Assembly: GCF_014851395.1 (NCBI RefSeq) | Contig: NW_024040040.1 | Location: 11,098,711 to 11,162,710 of the forward strand | DNA from: Micropterus salmoides | Taxonomy: Eukaryota > Chordata > Actinopteri > Centrarchiformes > Centrarchidae | Length of the DNA stretch: 64,000 nt | Direction of reading: 5' to 3' | Part shown: positions 60,540-64,000 of the stretch, in pieces | How positions within the stretch are numbered: position 1 is the first letter of the stretch | How the letters are laid out: each line of letters begins with the position of its first letter | Made by a program: the position numbers and the translations under genes | The notes under the pieces: model-generated | Databases searched by the model: none | Seen by the model: only the letters and a program-made list of their open reading frames with translations | What the model was told of the DNA's origin: nothing

Positions 60540-60884
60540 AGGGACTCTATTATACTCTATAGTACAAAAAGCCTAAACCAGACAGGATTACAAACAGTCA
60601 CGCAGACAGACTGACATACATAAATGACTCAAACAGCAAGCATCACCCGCTTTTGTTCATCACAGGCGAACACAGACTTGTTTATGTCTTGTTTGCTCCA
60701 GTTGAACCAAGTAAGTCCGTCTGCTGCTGCACAGGACCCACTCTGTAATATATGTATATGCCAAGCCCCCCTGGCTAAAACCCCTCCCTCCCTCCTTCCT
60801 CCTAGTTCTGCTATTTGCCGCAATCGGACTACGGATCTGTGTGAGACAGAAAAGAGGGAGAAAGGGGGAGCGAGGGAGAGGGAG

Positions 60885-60950
60885 TGTGTGTGTGTGAGAG
60901 AGAGAGAGCGAGAGAGCGAGAGAGAAAGGGACAGACAGAGAGAGATCGAG
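60885..60950 (+). repeat. (GT)n/(GA)n microsatellite in the 3' UTR
   Basis: GTGTGTGTGTGT then a long, slightly interrupted GAGAGA tract. Confidence 0.9.
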
Positions 60951-60988
60951 GACCGAGGACTCGGGGAATGGTGCACGAACGCATGATT

Positions 60989-61001
60989 GTAAATGTAAAT
61001 A
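60989..61001 (+). promoter_or_regulatory. Overlapping Pumilio-type sites
   Basis: TGTAAATG overlaps TGTAAATA; the second matches the UGUANAUA Pumilio consensus exactly. If transcribed, it could mediate translational or stability control. One short motif, so chance is possible. Confidence 0.4.
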
Positions 61002-62561
61002 CTCGGACCGATGTATCATAATGTGCATGATGATATTTCGCATGGTTTCAACACACACACGACGGCGAGGAACCATAACCACCATAACCAACAAAGAAGC
61101 AAACTCGACCCTTTTCATGTTATATCAATATGACGACAGTATATAGATATTAAGAATTATATATGACTATTACAAAGTGCCATTTCTCTATTTTTTGTGA
61201 ACCTGCAGTTAGGATTTGTATTTGTTGTTTTAAACTTGTTTGGAGAAAAGAGAAGAAAAAAAACACAATAACGCATAGTGATGACTATCGGGAAAGGAAC
61301 GATGGAAGTGAAGCTGTCAGTGCATGTTATTTTCTGTTTGTTATCATTTGATTGTCGATAAATATTGGGGTTATTTATACCGTACTAGATGGCGCAGATT
61401 AAATCCATGTCTGCGCAGTCATCATCTCCTTTATGAATGTAAACTGTGTTACTTTATGGTGTGCCAATTGTTGACTTTCAGATATTCAGACATGCAGATG
61501 AGCATGACCAATTAACGTCACTCAGATGCTTATGCTGCAAAGTTAATGTAGCTAAAATAACAGTTCCGTGGTTTTGTGTGTCAATGAATATAGCCTGCTT
61601 TGGGTGAGAGGAAGAAAAACAACAAAAAAACAAGTCATTTAAATGGGGGGTTTATACCATCATATTTTTTCAACAACTGAGCAAAGAAGTGTTTTCAATT
61701 GAGCTATGTAGGTATAATTGGATCAATGTAAACAGCGCAGGTAGACTGATATAGAATAGAATGCTTTTTTAATGTCAGAAAAAAGTATTCCTCCACAAAA
61801 AAAGCTTATGGCTATGATTCACTTTCATCATATTGTGAGCTTTTGTAAAGCCATCTAATCTTGTCCAAATAAGAGAACTGAAACTCACTGTATTTACTAC
61901 AAAATGTGCTTGAAATAGGCTGTTTTTTGTTTGTTTTTTTTGGGATGGTGAGGGGAGGGGGGCACACAGACACATACAGCGAAGGTAATTTGATAATGCA
62001 AGATGCCTTTTTCAATTCAGCATTTTGAACTTGAGATGCTCCTCTGGGGAAGGGGAGGGTCGCATGGTTTTTGTGGGCTCATGAAAACAGTGCCATGACT
62101 GAATAGCTGTTTTGCAGAGCTCAGCTGTCGGGTCTGCTGCTTAGCCTATACTGCTTTAACTGGACGTGGATTTGGGGGAAGAAACAAAACAAACAAAACG
62201 AAAAAGCATTAAAATGTTGCAGTGTTCCAAAATTTCACATTTGCTTGGCTACGTCGCATTTTTCTTAATTAATAATGAAATAGTCCAGTGCAGAAAACCA
62301 CTCTAAGATGCCTAATTTAGACAAGATTTCAGCATAATTTGGCAAAAATCTGCCATGGCCATAATGAGCGTGTACAGAGTTGATGTGAGATGGGCTTATA
62401 CCCCCTAACTCTCCTTCCCCCCTCACCCTCTTTCCCCCAGCTAGTAGGCCTGCAGTATCCCCCGGTATACATACTAGCGCTGTCCATGGTGCTGAATCAC
62501 TTCTCCCACTTTCTTTGTCTGCCTGCCCCTTGTCCATGTGTATGTTTGTGCACGCAGGACC

Positions 62562-62610
62562 GTGTGTGTGTGTGAGTGAGTGAGTGAGTGAGTGAGAGGG
62601 AGAGAGAGAG
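62562..62610 (+). repeat. (GT)n, (GTGA)n and (GA)n tract in the 3' UTR
   Basis: GT units followed by about seven GTGA units and then GA units. Confidence 0.93.
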
Positions 62611-62997
62611 TGTTCCATGACCCTTTGCATGTATGTTTATATACCCTTATTTCGCCTACTGTCACCCCTCCCTCTTCCCCTTCCCAAATAAGTAACCACG
62701 CGCAGCTTGACCTTGAGGATTAACATCTCAGCAGACCTGTGACAAACACTCATCATCATCACCTCCCTGCATTTTTGTCCATCCACCTTGCTTCCACCTC
62801 CACTACTCCCCCCACCCCCGGCTTTTCTGTCCAATCACAAATGGGGAAGGGGAAGGGGTGGGGGGGGTAACTATGTGTCTCTTCTGTGGAGTATTACTGT
62901 GCCACAGCCCACTGATGATTTGTCATAATTTTCAAACGCTGTGTTTCAAAGTTACATTTATATGCTTTGCGATATTTGACCTGCTTCTATTTTGTTA

Positions 62998-63003
62998 AAT
63001 AAA
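62998..63003 (+). terminator. slitrk1: Likely poly(A) signal of slitrk1
   Basis: AATAAA followed by GTGTGGTTGAGGTTGAG and then a T-rich stretch at about 63031-63041, the usual surroundings of a cleavage site. It is the only canonical hexamer seen between the stop codon and this point. Confidence 0.6.
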
Positions 63004-63022
63004 GTGTGGTTGAGGTTGAGTA

Positions 63023-64000
63023 AAAAAAATGTTTGCTTTTAGGCACTTTCATTGGATTTGACTGAGTTGGTGTAATGAGACATGTGACAGGTTTGATTTA
63101 TCGCCTGTTCATATTATTTTGCATTCTTTATATCCTGAAGGGTTTACATTTAGTTAAAGCGTGTCTTTGTTCTTCACTATGGGAAGTAATGTCAAAAAAG
63201 GTAAAACCGATGATATTTCACCCCCCTACACTAGAGTGTAGTTTTTTTCATTGTATATCATATTTTCATATCACATTATCTTTAGAGGATTTAATCATTA
63301 TTCTTGGGTGTTAGTTCCTCGGTACCCTGGAGAGAAAATGACACATTTAGATTCTTGCTGCAGTGCTGCCTGTATTGTTATACAATGCCCAACACCACAA
63401 AAAGAATGTGAATGTATTAGGTCCTTTTAGGGGTATGTAAACCTGAAATCTGAGATAGCTGGATTTGAGTATCAAAAATATTTAACAATAATTTTAACTG
63501 GTGTATAAGAAGTCAAAATTCAGAAATCTACACTATCGCATTATTGTATTGCTCTGGGATTTAATATCACTGCTGTTATCCAGTGTCTAAATATATGGAC
63601 ACCTATTACTTTTAATGGAAAAATGCAAAAGTAATTTGTTGTGTGGCAGTGGTATACTTTCATCAAATCGGATGATAGAGCTTCACAACATTGCACTTCC
63701 TCTGTTTGAACCCATTAGAGATTGTTTTCTGTCAGGTGTGCCTGTGCTGTCGCCGTGTGTGACTCAGTGTCTAACGGTAGGACCCATTTATTAATGCAAT
63801 GGATAATAGCTGTTGGAAACACAGCGGAGTGGAGTAGCTTCTTTTACATGCTGGGCACACAGCACTACAACACTGTTGTGGCCCAGCACGCCTGCCGTAG
63901 TTCGTGTGATAGTCCCCCCGAGGATCTGGCAGTTGATGCAACGCTTTCAGCAGGGATAACATCATCCACACACCTCATACACTCTGCTTTGGTGTAAGTC
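63023..64000. other. Unassigned sequence downstream of slitrk1
   Basis: No gene or named repeat. Short ORFs show no motif. Confidence 0.4.

Larger units (their letters stand above)
60540..63022 (+). other. slitrk1: slitrk1 3' UTR (inferred extent)
   Basis: From the stop codon to the likely poly(A) site about 20 bases after AATAAA at 62998. No ORF of interest on either strand. It contains GA- and GTGA-type microsatellites and a Pumilio-type motif. An alternative weak signal ATTAAA lies near 62207. The resulting mRNA of roughly 5 kb fits the size known for the mammalian gene. Confidence 0.55.

Noticed and set aside
60629..61118. 115- and 152-residue antisense ORFs with Ser/Leu runs
   Set aside because: Their core is the complement of the GA/GT microsatellite in the 3' UTR.

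Overview
The window looks like teleost fish DNA (inference): AT-rich, with the Tc1, hAT-type, L2/CR1-type, Penelope-like and tRNA-SINE relics and (CA)n/(TG)n tracts usual in ray-finned fish, and one intact single-exon vertebrate gene. That gene, on the + strand at 58425-60539, encodes a 704-residue SLITRK1 (slitrk1), a neuronal synaptic adhesion protein. No other host gene, tRNA, rRNA or CRISPR array could be supported.

Layout: 0.1-7 kb holds an L2-type LINE end, a short TIR element, a ruined hAT/ZMYM1-like transposase and a full-length but dead Tc1 element. 7-19 kb is mostly unique sequence with a SINE, an old dispersed repeat and a 1.35-kb element with long inverted ends. 15.8-21.3 kb holds two copies of one composite repeat, a TIR element with a MITE nested in it, and a Penelope-like GIY-YIG fragment. 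25.2-27.5 kb has a short tandem array split by a 702-bp element with a clean 8-bp target duplication, then a hAT remnant and LINE tails. 30-40 kb has nested MITEs, a LINE RT fragment and a truncated second mariner-type element. 45.8-46.3 kb is a minisatellite with a 69-bp period. A ~970-bp segment occurs twice in direct orientation at 50.0 and 55.5 kb with very few differences.

From ~57.2 kb the sequence becomes CpG-rich and leads into slitrk1: a leader crowded with upstream ORFs, one coding exon, and a ~2.5-kb 3' UTR ending at a likely AATAAA signal at 62998. The ~57 kb of gene-free DNA upstream fits the gene-desert setting known for SLITRK genes in other vertebrates, so the complex, repeat-free stretches in it are where enhancers would be sought.

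I found no convincing new molecular system. The most useful leads are the recent duplication, the transposase lesion that removes a catalytic residue, the divergent slitrk1 C-terminus, and its uORF-rich leader.
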